Shown one piece after another: positions 26,752 to 37,500 of a stretch of DNA of 64,000 nt; position 1 is the stretch's first letter, and each line of letters opens with the position of its first letter. Source of the DNA: Salipiger bermudensis (GTDB lineage Bacteria > Pseudomonadota > Alphaproteobacteria > Rhodobacterales > Rhodobacteraceae); assembly GCF_020171625.1 (NCBI RefSeq), contig NZ_JAIUZY010000011.1, positions 1-64,000 on the forward strand, in the 5' to 3' direction. The notes below the pieces were generated by a model, which was not told the origin of the DNA, ran no database searches, and saw nothing but the letters and a program-made list of their open reading frames with translations. The position numbers and the translations under genes were made by a program.

Positions 26752-27315
26752 GTCTTCAGTCCTTTCGGTGTGTATTCGCACGGTTGTGCGAGAAATCTGT
26801 GGTCCGTGTCGTTCGGATGAGGAATATCTGCGTATTCGCCCCGGACCTTTCAAATCACCGAACCGCTCACGCACGCTCTCGAACACGTGCGAGCGGATGA
26901 GATGCCAAAACAATGCCGTCTCTTATCAGCCTGATTTAATTGATTTATATCGAAACACCCTAGATCCGACGCACCTGATACGGGTTGAAAAACCACCCGA
27001 AAAGCAGCGCCGCAAAGTTGCAGCATCCCCGCTGTGCATTTTTGCACCTTGTATTCAAGAACGGTGTAAAGATTGGCTGATCTCGCAGGGCGGCACCGCC
27101 GCCGTCACCAAAACCTGCTGCACGCCTCGAGCGGTCAAACCACGCCAAAGCGCCCCCACAAATCGCGCCCCCGCCACCCCAGCAAAACCGCGGACGCCAC
27201 GGCCTCCTCGCCCGGCATCCAGACAGCACGAAGATCCCCCTCCCCGCCTGTTGATACCGGTGGGAACCGGCCTATCCTTCAAGCGACTGAAGTGCACTCG
27301 AAAGCGACCGCCGAC
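26752..27315. other. Intergenic region upstream of the hybrid histidine kinase
   Basis: About 560 bp without a convincing gene. It includes a notably AT-rich stretch (about 26925-26965) that probably holds promoters for the flanking divergent genes. A small palindrome GTGCA-TTTT-TGCAC lies at 27035-27048. The frame continuous with the kinase through 27073-27315 reads as Arg/Pro/Ser/His-rich low-complexity sequence and is probably untranslated. Confidence 0.5.
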
Positions 27316-29370
27316 GTGATCTGGAAAAACAAGCTGCGTTTCGGCAAAGCCCCCCCGACACCGGCCCGCCCGTCCGGCTATCAGGCGCTGATGGATCTCG
27401 TGGATGACGGCTTCTGCATCATCCAGTTCACCGACGGCCCCGACGGCCCGCTCAGCGACTACGTGCATGTCGAGTCCAATTCGGGCTACGAGCGCCACAC
27501 CGGGATCAGCGGCGTCGTCGGCAAGTCGGTGTTCGACGTCTCGCCGCAGGACGGCGCCGAGTGGGTCAAGATCTATCGGCGCGTGCTCGAAACCGGCGAG
27601 CCGATCCGGTTCGAGCGCCGCTTTGCCGAGGTCGATCGCTACATCGAGGTCTCCGCCACGCTCGCGGGCAAGGTCGAGCAAGGTCGGGTTGCGGTGCTGT
27701 TCCGTGACATCACCGAACGCAAACGCACAGAGCAGGCTCTGCGCGACAGCGAGCAGCGCGCCACACGCGACGCCCGTCATCTCGCACGGGCGCTGTCGGC
27801 CGGGGCGATCCTGGGCACCTGGGTCTGGACCCTCGACACCGACCATTTCGAGCTCGACACCGGGTTCTCGACCGCGATGGGCCTTGACCCGGCGCTGCCG
27901 GCCTCGTCGCTCACGCTCGAGACGATCGTGGCCAACGTCCACCCCGGCGACCGCCCCGCGCTGATGGAAGAGATCAACCGGTCGACCTCGGGCGGGGCCG
28001 CCATCGCCTTCCAGTTCCGGGTGCGGCAGGCCGACGGCCAGTACCACTGGATCGAAACCAATGGTCGTCTCGAAGGCGGCAGCCCGCGCATCTTTGCCGG
28101 CGTGCTGATGGATCTCGACGACCGGCGCGCGATCCTCGAAGAGCGCGACCGCGCCACCGCCGAGCTGTTCCAGCTCAACCAGACGCTCGAGCAGCGGGTC
28201 GCGGACCAGACCGCGAAGCTCATGGAGCAGGAAGAGGCGCTGCGTCAGGCGCAAAAGATGGAAGCCGTCGGCCAGCTGACCGGCGGGCTAGCGCATGATT
28301 TCAACAACCTGCTGACAGCGATCGCGGGCTCGCTAGACCTGATCACCAGCCGGCTCGACGAGGGCCGGACCGACGAAGCGCACCGCTTCGTCGCGGCGGC
28401 GCAGGCCTCGACCGAACGGGCCGCCACGCTGACCCAGCGGCTGCTTGCCTTCTCGCGCCGCCAGTCGCTGCAGCCGGCGCCCACCGACGTGCCCGCGCTG
28501 GTGCATGGCATGGAGGATCTGGTGCGCCGCGCGATCGGGCCGGAGGTGAGTGTGTCGACCCGGTTCGCCCCGGACACGTGGCCCGCCATGGTCGACGGCA
28601 ACCAGCTCGAGAACGCTCTGCTCAACATCTGCCTCAATGCCCGCGACGCCATGCCCGACGGCGGGCTGATCGAGATCGAGGCCGACAACGAAACCGTCGC
28701 CACCGCGACCGAGCATCTCGAGACGGGGGCCTATGTGAAGCTGTCCGTGCGCGACACCGGCAGCGGCATGAGCCCGGACCAGCTGGCGAAGGCCTTCGAG
28801 CCCTATTTCACCACCAAGCCGAGCGGCAAGGGCACCGGGCTTGGCCTGTCGATGGTCTATGGCTTTGCCCGCCAGTCCGGCGGCGCCGCCCTGATCCGCT
28901 CGCAGCTTGGCGAGGGCACGACGGTCGAGCTCTTCCTGCCGCGCTCTGCACAGGCGGCCGAGGCGGCGACGCCCGCCGCTGACGCGGCCTCGGCAGGAGA
29001 GGGCAGCGGCGCGACGATCCTCGTGGTCGATGACGAGGTTCTGGTGCGCATGGTGGTGGCGGAATCGCTGACCGATGCGGGGTTCAAGGTGCTCGAGGCG
29101 GGGACCGCGCGCGAGGGGCTGGCGCTGCTGGAGGCGCATCCCGAGATTTCGGCCCTGCTCACCGATGTGGGTCTTCCCGGCGGCATGACCGGGCGCGAAC
29201 TGGCGCGCGCGGCGCACGAGGCGCATCCCCAGCTGCCGATCATCTTCATGACCGGCTATGACGACGAGGCCCATTCCGGCCCTGCGCTGGCCGGCGCAGA
29301 GGTGCTGCTCAAGCCCTTCTCGTTCGACGTCATGGTGCGCCGGATTGTGGAGCTGACCGCGAGAGCGTAG
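27316..29370 (+). CDS. PAS-domain hybrid histidine kinase with C-terminal receiver domain
   Basis: About 684 residues if started at GTG 27316; the start is uncertain and lies anywhere from 27073 to 27316. Two PAS domains are present (about 22-135 and 160-270). A coiled coil follows (270-320), then a HisKA domain with the phospho-acceptor in LTGGLAHDFNNLLTAI (His327). The ATPase domain has NARDAM, DTGSGM and GKGTGLGLSMV. A receiver domain (567-684) has phospho-acceptor Asp617 in LLTDVGLPGG and Lys666. There is no transmembrane segment, so it is cytosolic. The PAS domains lack the LOV flavin Cys motif. No response regulator gene adjoins it. Confidence 0.9.
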   Translation: MIWKNKLRFGKAPPTPARPSGYQALMDLVDDGFCIIQFTDGPDGPLSDYVHVESNSGYERHTGISGVVGKSVFDVSPQDGAEWVKIYRRVLETGEPIRFERRFAEVDRYIEVSATLAGKVEQGRVAVLFRDITERKRTEQALRDSEQRATRDARHLARALSAGAILGTWVWTLDTDHFELDTGFSTAMGLDPALPASSLTLETIVANVHPGDRPALMEEINRSTSGGAAIAFQFRVRQADGQYHWIETNGRLEGGSPRIFAGVLMDLDDRRAILEERDRATAELFQLNQTLEQRVADQTAKLMEQEEALRQAQKMEAVGQLTGGLAHDFNNLLTAIAGSLDLITSRLDEGRTDEAHRFVAAAQASTERAATLTQRLLAFSRRQSLQPAPTDVPALVHGMEDLVRRAIGPEVSVSTRFAPDTWPAMVDGNQLENALLNICLNARDAMPDGGLIEIEADNETVATATEHLETGAYVKLSVRDTGSGMSPDQLAKAFEPYFTTKPSGKGTGLGLSMVYGFARQSGGAALIRSQLGEGTTVELFLPRSAQAAEAATPAADAASAGEGSGATILVVDDEVLVRMVVAESLTDAGFKVLEAGTAREGLALLEAHPEISALLTDVGLPGGMTGRELARAAHEAHPQLPIIFMTGYDDEAHSGPALAGAEVLLKPFSFDVMVRRIVELTARA

Positions 29371-29671
29371 GGCTGCCCTCCGAAGCGGGGCGCAGGCGCT
29401 CTCATGGTCTGACCGAAGCGCAACAGTCCGCCGGGCACCTGCGGTTCGATTGCATTCGGGCGAAGTCATCGGGCACGCCGCATTGCGCTTTGCCGACCCT
29501 CCCGCGCGGCACGTCTCGCGACGCCCGCGGCACTCTCGGACAGCCCTCCCTGCAAATGCCTCGAACGCCGTCATTCTGCCCGCGATGCGGGGCGCATTGC
29601 GGGCTTCTGAAGGGGCAACCGGAACCGTTCATTCCCCCCAATCGTTTCGCCTGAAACCAAGAGGTCTAGCG
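29371..29671 (+). other. Intergenic region upstream of the SDR pair
   Basis: About 300 bp with no supported gene. It carries the EcfG-type promoter at 29621-29646. The remainder is GC-rich sequence without an evident terminator for the kinase gene. Confidence 0.5.
29621..29646 (+). promoter_or_regulatory. Putative EcfG (general stress response) promoter
   Basis: GGAACC (29621-29626), a 16-bp spacer and CGTT (29643-29646) match exactly the alphaproteobacterial EcfG consensus GGAAC(C)-N16/17-CGTT. The -10 element is 26 bp upstream of the ATG of the first SDR gene, leaving a short leader with AGAGG as ribosome-binding site. Confidence 0.6.
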
Positions 29672-30469
29672 ATGAAACTGAATATTGACGGACGGCTCGC
29701 CGTAATCAGCGGCGCAGCCGGCGGACTCGGCTTGGCCACGGCCAAGGTGCTGGCCGAGGACGGTGCGCGCCTGTTCCTGACCGACACGTCGGAAGACGAA
29801 CTCAAAGAGGCGGCCGACACGCTCGGCGACAGCGTGGTGGGCCACTACGCCGCCGACCTGACCAACGACGGGGAAGTGGCGACGCTGGCGAAGCATGTCG
29901 CCGAGCAGGGCGGGGCCGACATCCTCGTGCACATGGCCGGGATTACCGGGGCCAAGGGCGACCCGCTCGAGATGAGCAACGACGACTGGTTCGCCTGCTG
30001 GAACACCAACTTCATGTCCGCCGTGCGCATGACCCGGACGCTGGTGCCCGGCATGGTCGAGAAGGGCTGGGGCCGGGTGGTCTTCACGGTCTCGGAAAAC
30101 GCCGTGCAGCCCTACCCGGACGAGGCCGTCTACAACGCCTCGAAAGCCGCACTGCTGAGCTACACCAAGGCGCTGTCGCTCCCCTATGGCCCCAAGGGGG
30201 TGCTGGTGAACGCGGTGATGCCCGCCTTCATCGAAAGCCCGATGACCGACGGGATGATGGAAAAGCGCGCCAAGTCCCTCGGTGTCTCGAAGGACGAGGC
30301 GATCAAGAGCTTCCTCGACGAGGAACGCCCCTATCTCTCGCTCAAGCGGCGTGGACAGGCCGACGAGGTCGCGGCGGTGGCAGCGCTTCTGTGCTCGGAC
30401 CGCGCGAGCTTTACCAACGGCTCGGCCTGGCGTGCGGATGGCGGCGCCGTTGCTGCGATCAACACCTGA
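29672..30469 (+). CDS. Short-chain dehydrogenase/reductase (SDR)
   Basis: A 265-residue classical SDR. The cofactor loop is SGAAGGLGLATA (a TGxxxGxG variant). The catalytic set includes Ser in FTVSENAVQ, Tyr in AVYNASKAALL (YxxxK) and the usual Asn. The C-terminal end has FTNGSAWRADGGAVAA in place of the common SxxxTGxxxxxDGG. It probably reduces a carbonyl with NAD(P)H in the cytosol; the substrate is unknown. It follows an EcfG-type promoter and precedes a second SDR gene by 23 bp, suggesting co-induction under general stress. Confidence 0.88.
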   Translation: MKLNIDGRLAVISGAAGGLGLATAKVLAEDGARLFLTDTSEDELKEAADTLGDSVVGHYAADLTNDGEVATLAKHVAEQGGADILVHMAGITGAKGDPLEMSNDDWFACWNTNFMSAVRMTRTLVPGMVEKGWGRVVFTVSENAVQPYPDEAVYNASKAALLSYTKALSLPYGPKGVLVNAVMPAFIESPMTDGMMEKRAKSLGVSKDEAIKSFLDEERPYLSLKRRGQADEVAAVAALLCSDRASFTNGSAWRADGGAVAAINT

Positions 30470-30492
30470 CATTCGATTGAGAGGACAGATTT

Positions 30493-31308
30493 ATGTCTGA
30501 CGAGAACATTCCCCACCTGCCCGAGCCGGAATATATCGACGACGGCTACAAGGGCGCCGGCAAGCTCACTGGCAAGCGCGTGCTGATCTCGGGCGGCGAC
30601 AGCGGCATCGGTCGCGCGGTGGCGCTGCACATGGCCCGCGAGGGCGCGAAGGTTGCGATCATATACCACTCGGCCGAGGACAAGGCGGAGGAGACCCGCG
30701 AGGGGCTCGAGGCCGAAGGCGCCGAGGCGCTCGTGATCCAGGGCGACACCGGCAAGAGCGCCGATTGCGACGCGGCGGTGGCCCGGGTCGTCGAGGTCTG
30801 GGACGGCATCGACGTGCTGGTCAACAACGCCGGCTTCCAGAAGCCCTACCACACGCTCGACGAGGTCAGCGACGAGGATTGGCGGGCGCATTTCGACGTC
30901 AACATGGCCGGCATGTTTTTCCTGTCGCGCGCGGCGCTGAAGCACATGCCGGATGACGGCGCGATCGTGAACACCAGCTCGATCAACGCCTTCGTCGGCA
31001 ACGATGCTCTACTGCCCTACTCCGCCACCAAGGGGGCCATCACCACCTTCACCCGCTCGCTGGCCAAGCAGCTCATGGAGCGCGGGATCCGGGTGAACGA
31101 AGTGGCCCCCGGACCGGTGGCAACCGACATCCAGTCGGTGTTCGAGGATTTCGACGAGGACATGCTGAAGAACATGGCCGCCCCCATCGGGCGGGTCGGC
31201 CAGCCGCGCGAGCTTGGGCCGGCCTACGTGTTCCTCGCCTCGCGCGACGGCTCGTTCATCACCGGGCAGACCATCCACGTCAACGGCGGCATGATCGTCG
31301 GGGCGTGA
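30493..31308 (+). CDS. SDR family oxidoreductase, YghA/general-stress-protein-39 type
   Basis: A 271-residue SDR of the extended-N-terminus subgroup with LPEPEYIDDGYKGAGKLTGKRVLISGGDSGIGRAVALHMAREGA. The motif NNAGFQ is present, with catalytic Ser in NTSSINAF and Tyr-Lys in YSATKGA, and the C-terminal signature FITGQTIHVNGGMIVGA. This subgroup (E. coli YghA, B. subtilis YdaD/GS39) is stress-associated and reduces small aldehydes or ketones. It is probably transcribed with the preceding SDR from the EcfG-type promoter. Confidence 0.9.
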   Translation: MSDENIPHLPEPEYIDDGYKGAGKLTGKRVLISGGDSGIGRAVALHMAREGAKVAIIYHSAEDKAEETREGLEAEGAEALVIQGDTGKSADCDAAVARVVEVWDGIDVLVNNAGFQKPYHTLDEVSDEDWRAHFDVNMAGMFFLSRAALKHMPDDGAIVNTSSINAFVGNDALLPYSATKGAITTFTRSLAKQLMERGIRVNEVAPGPVATDIQSVFEDFDEDMLKNMAAPIGRVGQPRELGPAYVFLASRDGSFITGQTIHVNGGMIVGA

Positions 31309-31341
31309 AAGGGCGGGGCCTCAGGCCCCGCCCCCGCCGCG

Positions 31342-33524
<2,183 letters not shown>

Positions 33525-33528
<4 letters not shown>

Positions 33529-35240
33529 GCTGTGAACTCCACTTCGATGGCAAAGGCCTCGGCGGTGGGATCGCCGAGGCGGAACTGCGGGGCGGCAAGC
33601 GGCGCAGCGCTGGTAGCCGGCGCTCCAAGTGCGAGGCGCATCCGGATCTCGCCCGCCGCGAAGGGCCAGCGGACCTCGAAGGCCTTGGGGCCGTGGCGGG
33701 TGACCTCGCCGAGACCGGTCTTACCCGAGCGCAGCAGCGGCACCACGTGCGACGCGCGCAGGGCGAGGAGCTTTCGGGTCAGTGTGCGCCACGCCTCGGC
33801 GTGAGGGGGCGGGTCGGAGGCGTAGGGTTTCGAGGCCTCGAAGGCCGCGGCGCTGGTGGGATCGATCATCCCGTCCAGATCGTAGCCGATGCCGCGCAGC
33901 TCGGCGGCGCGGCCGGTTCGCACCGCCTCGCGGGCGTCCTCGTCGGGCGGATCGCAGAAGAACAGGAACGGCGTGTCGCGCCCCTCTTCCTCACCCATGT
34001 AGAGCATCGGCAGGAACGGCATCAGCAGAAGCGCCGCGTGACAGACCCGCGCCGCGGGTTCGCCGATCAGCGAGATCAGCCGCTCGCCATGGGCGCGGTT
34101 GCCGATTTGGTCATGGGTCTGGTTGGCGTTGACGAAGGCGGTCCACGGCAGGTGCCCGGCGGGCGCGCCGCGCACTTCTTCGGGGTGCGGCGCGCCCTCG
34201 TCGACCTGTCCGCGCGCCATCGCCAGCGCCAGATCGCCGAACGGATCGCGGGCGAAGCGGCTGTAATAGCCCTGCGTCTCGCCGGTCAGCGCCACGTGCA
34301 GGGCGTTGTGCCAGTCGTCGTTCCACTCGGCGTCGAAGCCCTGCTCGCGCAGGTGCGGCAGGTTGCGCTCGTCCTCGGTGATCAGGTGAATGGGCCGGCC
34401 GAACTCCCGCGCGCAGATCTCCTGCGCCAGATCGCGGAGGAATTTCTGCTCCTGCCCGTCACGGATCTGGTGCACCGCATCGAGACGGAAGCCGTCGAGC
34501 CGGTACTCCTCCAGCCAGCCAAGCGCCGCCTCGCGGAAGAAGCTCTGCACCTCCGGGCGCTCGAAGGCGATGCCGTCGCCCCAGGGGGTCGGGCGCTGAT
34601 TGAAGAAGGCAGGCGCGTAGTTCGGCAGGAAGTTTCCGAACGGGCCGAAATGGTTCATCACCAGATCGAGCAGCACCATCATGCCATGGCGCTGCGCGCT
34701 CGCGATGAAGCGGCGCAGATCGTCGGGCGTGCCGTAAGGCACGTGCGGCGCGCGCACCAGCACCCCATCATAGCCCCAGCCATGATGCCCGCCGAACTGG
34801 CCGACCGGCATGATCTCGACCGCGGTGATGCCAAGCGCGGCAAGCTCGGGCAGGCGCGCGGTGGCGGCGGCAAAGGTGCCCTCTTCGGTGAAGGTGCCGA
34901 TGTGCAGCTCGAAGATCGCCGCCTCCTCGAAGGGGCGGCCCTGCCACGGCGCCCCCCAGTCGAAGCCGGAGGGATCGACGGTGACCGAGGCACCGTCCAC
35001 GCCGCCACGCTGCGCGCGCGCCGCCGGATCGGGCCGGTCGTGCCCGTCGATGCGGAAGAGATAGTCGAGGCCCGGTCCCGCCGGCAGTTCGGTGCGCCAG
35101 AAGCCGTCCTCGCCCCCGGTCATCGCATGCGTGTCGCCATCCAGCAGCAGCTGAACGCTGGTCGCCGCCGGGGCCCAGATGTTGAATGACCAATGGCCGG
35201 CGCCGCTGGGCTGCGCACCCCAGTCGAATGATCGGGTCAT
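33525..35240 (-). CDS. treZ: Malto-oligosyltrehalose trehalohydrolase TreZ
   Basis: A 571-residue GH13 enzyme with an N-terminal beta-sandwich (WSFNIWAPAATSVQLLLDGDTHAM). Then GVTAVEIMPVGQF-type and LLDLVMNHFGPFGNFLPNYAPAFF, YRLDGFRLDAVHQI (nucleophile Asp), LITEDERN (acid Glu) and FVNANQTHDQIGNRAHGERL. It releases trehalose from maltooligosyl trehalose. The ATG at 35240 follows AAGGGGAC; an in-frame start at 35288 was rejected. treY overlaps its end. No treX/glgX debranching gene is in the window. Confidence 0.95.
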
Positions 35241-35512
35241 GCCGTCCCCTTGTCGTTCGGGAAAGAGTGGTTCACGAGACATCAGCATCCACGCGGCGCG
35301 CCACAGGCGTCAGGCCGCCACCGGCACCGGTGCGGGCTACGGCCCCGCGCGACGGCTGGGGGGTGTGTCATGCGGCTTGCCCCGTCGATTGCAAAGATCG
35401 GTCGTGCGCTTCACGCCGGCACAACCGGTCACCCAACGCCGCGCTGCAGCGCGAAGTTCCCGGGGCTCACGCCTGTCTTCCTACCGTTCAGGGCGCCCAA
35501 AGGGAGGCCGGC

Positions 35513-35887
35513 TCAGCGCACCCCGTCCAGCGCCATGACGCAAAGCCCCGCGATGATGAGGCACAGCCCCAGCAGCTTGGGCAGGGTCAGCGCCTCGCCG
35601 AGGAACACCACACCCGCTCCTACCACCATGACGAAGCTCATCGACACGAAGGGATAGGCCAGCGACAGGTCCACCCGCCGCAGCGCAAACAGCCACAGGA
35701 CGGTGCCAACGCCGTAGAAGGCCAGCCCGCCCAGCACCCACGGCGAGAACAGCAGCGCCGCCGCCTTGCCCAGCACGCCGGCCCCGTCGGCAAAGGTCAC
35801 GCGGGTCACCCCCGCCTTGAAACAGGTCTGCCCCAGAGCGGAGAGGGCGACCGAAACGAAGATCAGCGCGAAACCGAGGGGGGTCAT
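35513..35887 (-). CDS. Small EamA/SMR-like four-helix membrane transporter
   Basis: A 124-residue protein with four transmembrane segments (about 3-22, 43-68, 75-95, 100-120). Conserved-looking polar motifs are SALGQTCFKAG in the first helix and RRVDLSLAYPFVSMSFVMVV. It resembles half-size EamA/SMR proteins such as ArnE or EmrE-type translocases, which usually work as dimers. It overlaps the upstream UbiA-type gene (ATGA). A role in flipping a polyprenyl-linked product of that enzyme is plausible but inferred. Confidence 0.75.
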   Translation of the reverse strand: MTPLGFALIFVSVALSALGQTCFKAGVTRVTFADGAGVLGKAAALLFSPWVLGGLAFYGVGTVLWLFALRRVDLSLAYPFVSMSFVMVVGAGVVFLGEALTLPKLLGLCLIIAGLCVMALDGVR

Positions 35888-37371
35888 TGGATCAGGGGCT
35901 CCATGGTGAGATAGCGCGCGGCGATGACCAGCAGGACGGTCGCGGCGAAGGTCAGCTGGCTGATCCGGTCGGTGACGGCGAAGATCACCGGGTCATCGCC
36001 GATCTTGCCGCGGCAGGCCCACATCCACGTGCGGTAGATCCAGAACATCATCAGCGGCAGCACCAGCCAGAGCAGGTCGGCGGCGCCATAGGTCTGGCTG
36101 GCGGTGGCGCTCGACATGTACTGCGCCAGCGTCAGCATCGCCGCCGCGGCGTTGGCGATGCCGAAGGCGCGCACCGTGGCAAGCTCGGCGCCCCAGTAGT
36201 TGCGGCTCGGCAGCTTGGTGGTCTCTTCCACCCGGTCGAGCTCGATGGCGCGCTTGAGATAGGCGAGGCTGACGAAGAAGAACAACGAGAACGTCAGCAG
36301 CCACGAGCTGACGGCGATGCCGCAGGCCGCCGCCCCGGCGACGATGCGCAGCGTGTAGAGCATCCCCAGAACGATGGTGTCGATGGTCGAGAAGCGCTTC
36401 AGGACGAACGAATAGGCGGTCGTCATCGCGAGATAGACCAGAAGGATCGCGCCGAATTTCGCCGGCAGCGTCAGGAACGCCAGCATTAGCGCCAGCGCGG
36501 CCAGCCCAAGCGCCGCCCCTGCCCCCTCGACCGGCAGCACCGCGCCCGAGGCGAAGGGGCGGTTGCGCTTGCTGCGGTGGCGGCGGTCGGCCTCGATGTC
36601 CACGAGATCGTTGGCGAGGTAGACCGACGAGGCGAGGATCGAGACGCAGACAAAGGCCATCACCGCCGCGAGCAGCGCCCCCGCGTGGCCGTACTGGTGC
36701 GACAGCAGCAGCGGCACGAAGACCAGCACGTTCTTCGACCACTGATGCGGCCGCATCGCCTTCCAGAGCCCGTGCGTCAGCGATCGGTCGGAGTGCGAGA
36801 CCAGCGTCGCGCGCGTTCCGCTGCGGCGGCGCGCCTCCTCCACGGCGCCGGAGGGGGCCACGAAGCCCGCCCACCCGGCACGGTTCCAGATCGGGATATC
36901 GGCGCGGTTGTCGCCGAGATACTCAAAGGCCGCGCCTCCGGCATCGGCCTCGATCGCCTCGAGCTTGGCGCCGCCCTTCAGGTTGCGGCCCGGCTCGGAG
37001 GCGAGCACGCCGTCGAACAGCCCGAGATGCGCGGCCACGGCCTCGGCGGCGCGGCGGTCGGCGGCGGTGGCGAGCACCACCCGGCGGCCCTCTTCGCGGG
37101 CCTGCCGCATATAGATCAGAACGTCGTCGTTATAAGGCAGCAGCTCGGGCCGGAACCGCGTCTCGTCCCAGAGCGCGTGCTTGATCCCCGAGCGTCCGTC
37201 CTGCCGGCCGGCGCGCACGATGCCCGGCCAGCGCGCCGGCACCTTGAGCGATTCGATCAGAAGCTCCTGCGCGGCATCGGTGCGGATCAGCGTGCCGTCG
37301 AGATCGACATAGAGCGGATTTTCGGCACCGGGCGCGGAGGAGGCCGGAGACGTGGGCGCAGCGTTCATCAA
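35884..37371 (-). CDS. HAD phosphatase-UbiA prenyltransferase fusion (DPPR-synthase-like)
   Basis: A 495-residue fusion. The N-terminal HAD domain (about 18-190) has DLDGTL (Asp23, Asp25), VVLATAADRRAAE, and a motif with GDNRAD. The C-terminal UbiA domain (about 205-495) begins RPHQWSKN and contains the Mg-prenyl-diphosphate motif NDLVDIEADRRH (254-265), followed by KRNRPFASG and seven to nine transmembrane helices. Both motifs are typical of decaprenyl-phosphate phosphoribosyltransferase, which joins PRPP to a polyprenyl phosphate. The HAD domain would then remove the 5-phosphate. The pairing echoes separate mycobacterial genes. Activity on PRPP is inferred. Confidence 0.85.
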   Translation of the reverse strand: MMNAAPTSPASSAPGAENPLYVDLDGTLIRTDAAQELLIESLKVPARWPGIVRAGRQDGRSGIKHALWDETRFRPELLPYNDDVLIYMRQAREEGRRVVLATAADRRAAEAVAAHLGLFDGVLASEPGRNLKGGAKLEAIEADAGGAAFEYLGDNRADIPIWNRAGWAGFVAPSGAVEEARRRSGTRATLVSHSDRSLTHGLWKAMRPHQWSKNVLVFVPLLLSHQYGHAGALLAAVMAFVCVSILASSVYLANDLVDIEADRRHRSKRNRPFASGAVLPVEGAGAALGLAALALMLAFLTLPAKFGAILLVYLAMTTAYSFVLKRFSTIDTIVLGMLYTLRIVAGAAACGIAVSSWLLTFSLFFFVSLAYLKRAIELDRVEETTKLPSRNYWGAELATVRAFGIANAAAAMLTLAQYMSSATASQTYGAADLLWLVLPLMMFWIYRTWMWACRGKIGDDPVIFAVTDRISQLTFAATVLLVIAARYLTMEPLIQ

Positions 37372-37500
37372 ATTCCCCCTTTTCCGTCAGAGTGCCCTCT
37401 GGCCATGGCCATTCGTGCGCGTCTCGGGAATATAGATACAAAAACTGTTTCGAATTGTCGCTTCGTGGTATGTGACTGGGCCAAGGCGGTTCCAGGGATT

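Noticed and set aside
27073-27315. N-terminal extension of the hybrid kinase from a TTG
   Set aside because: Arg/Pro/His/Ser low-complexity translation with no ribosome-binding site; PAS similarity begins downstream. The true start remains uncertain.
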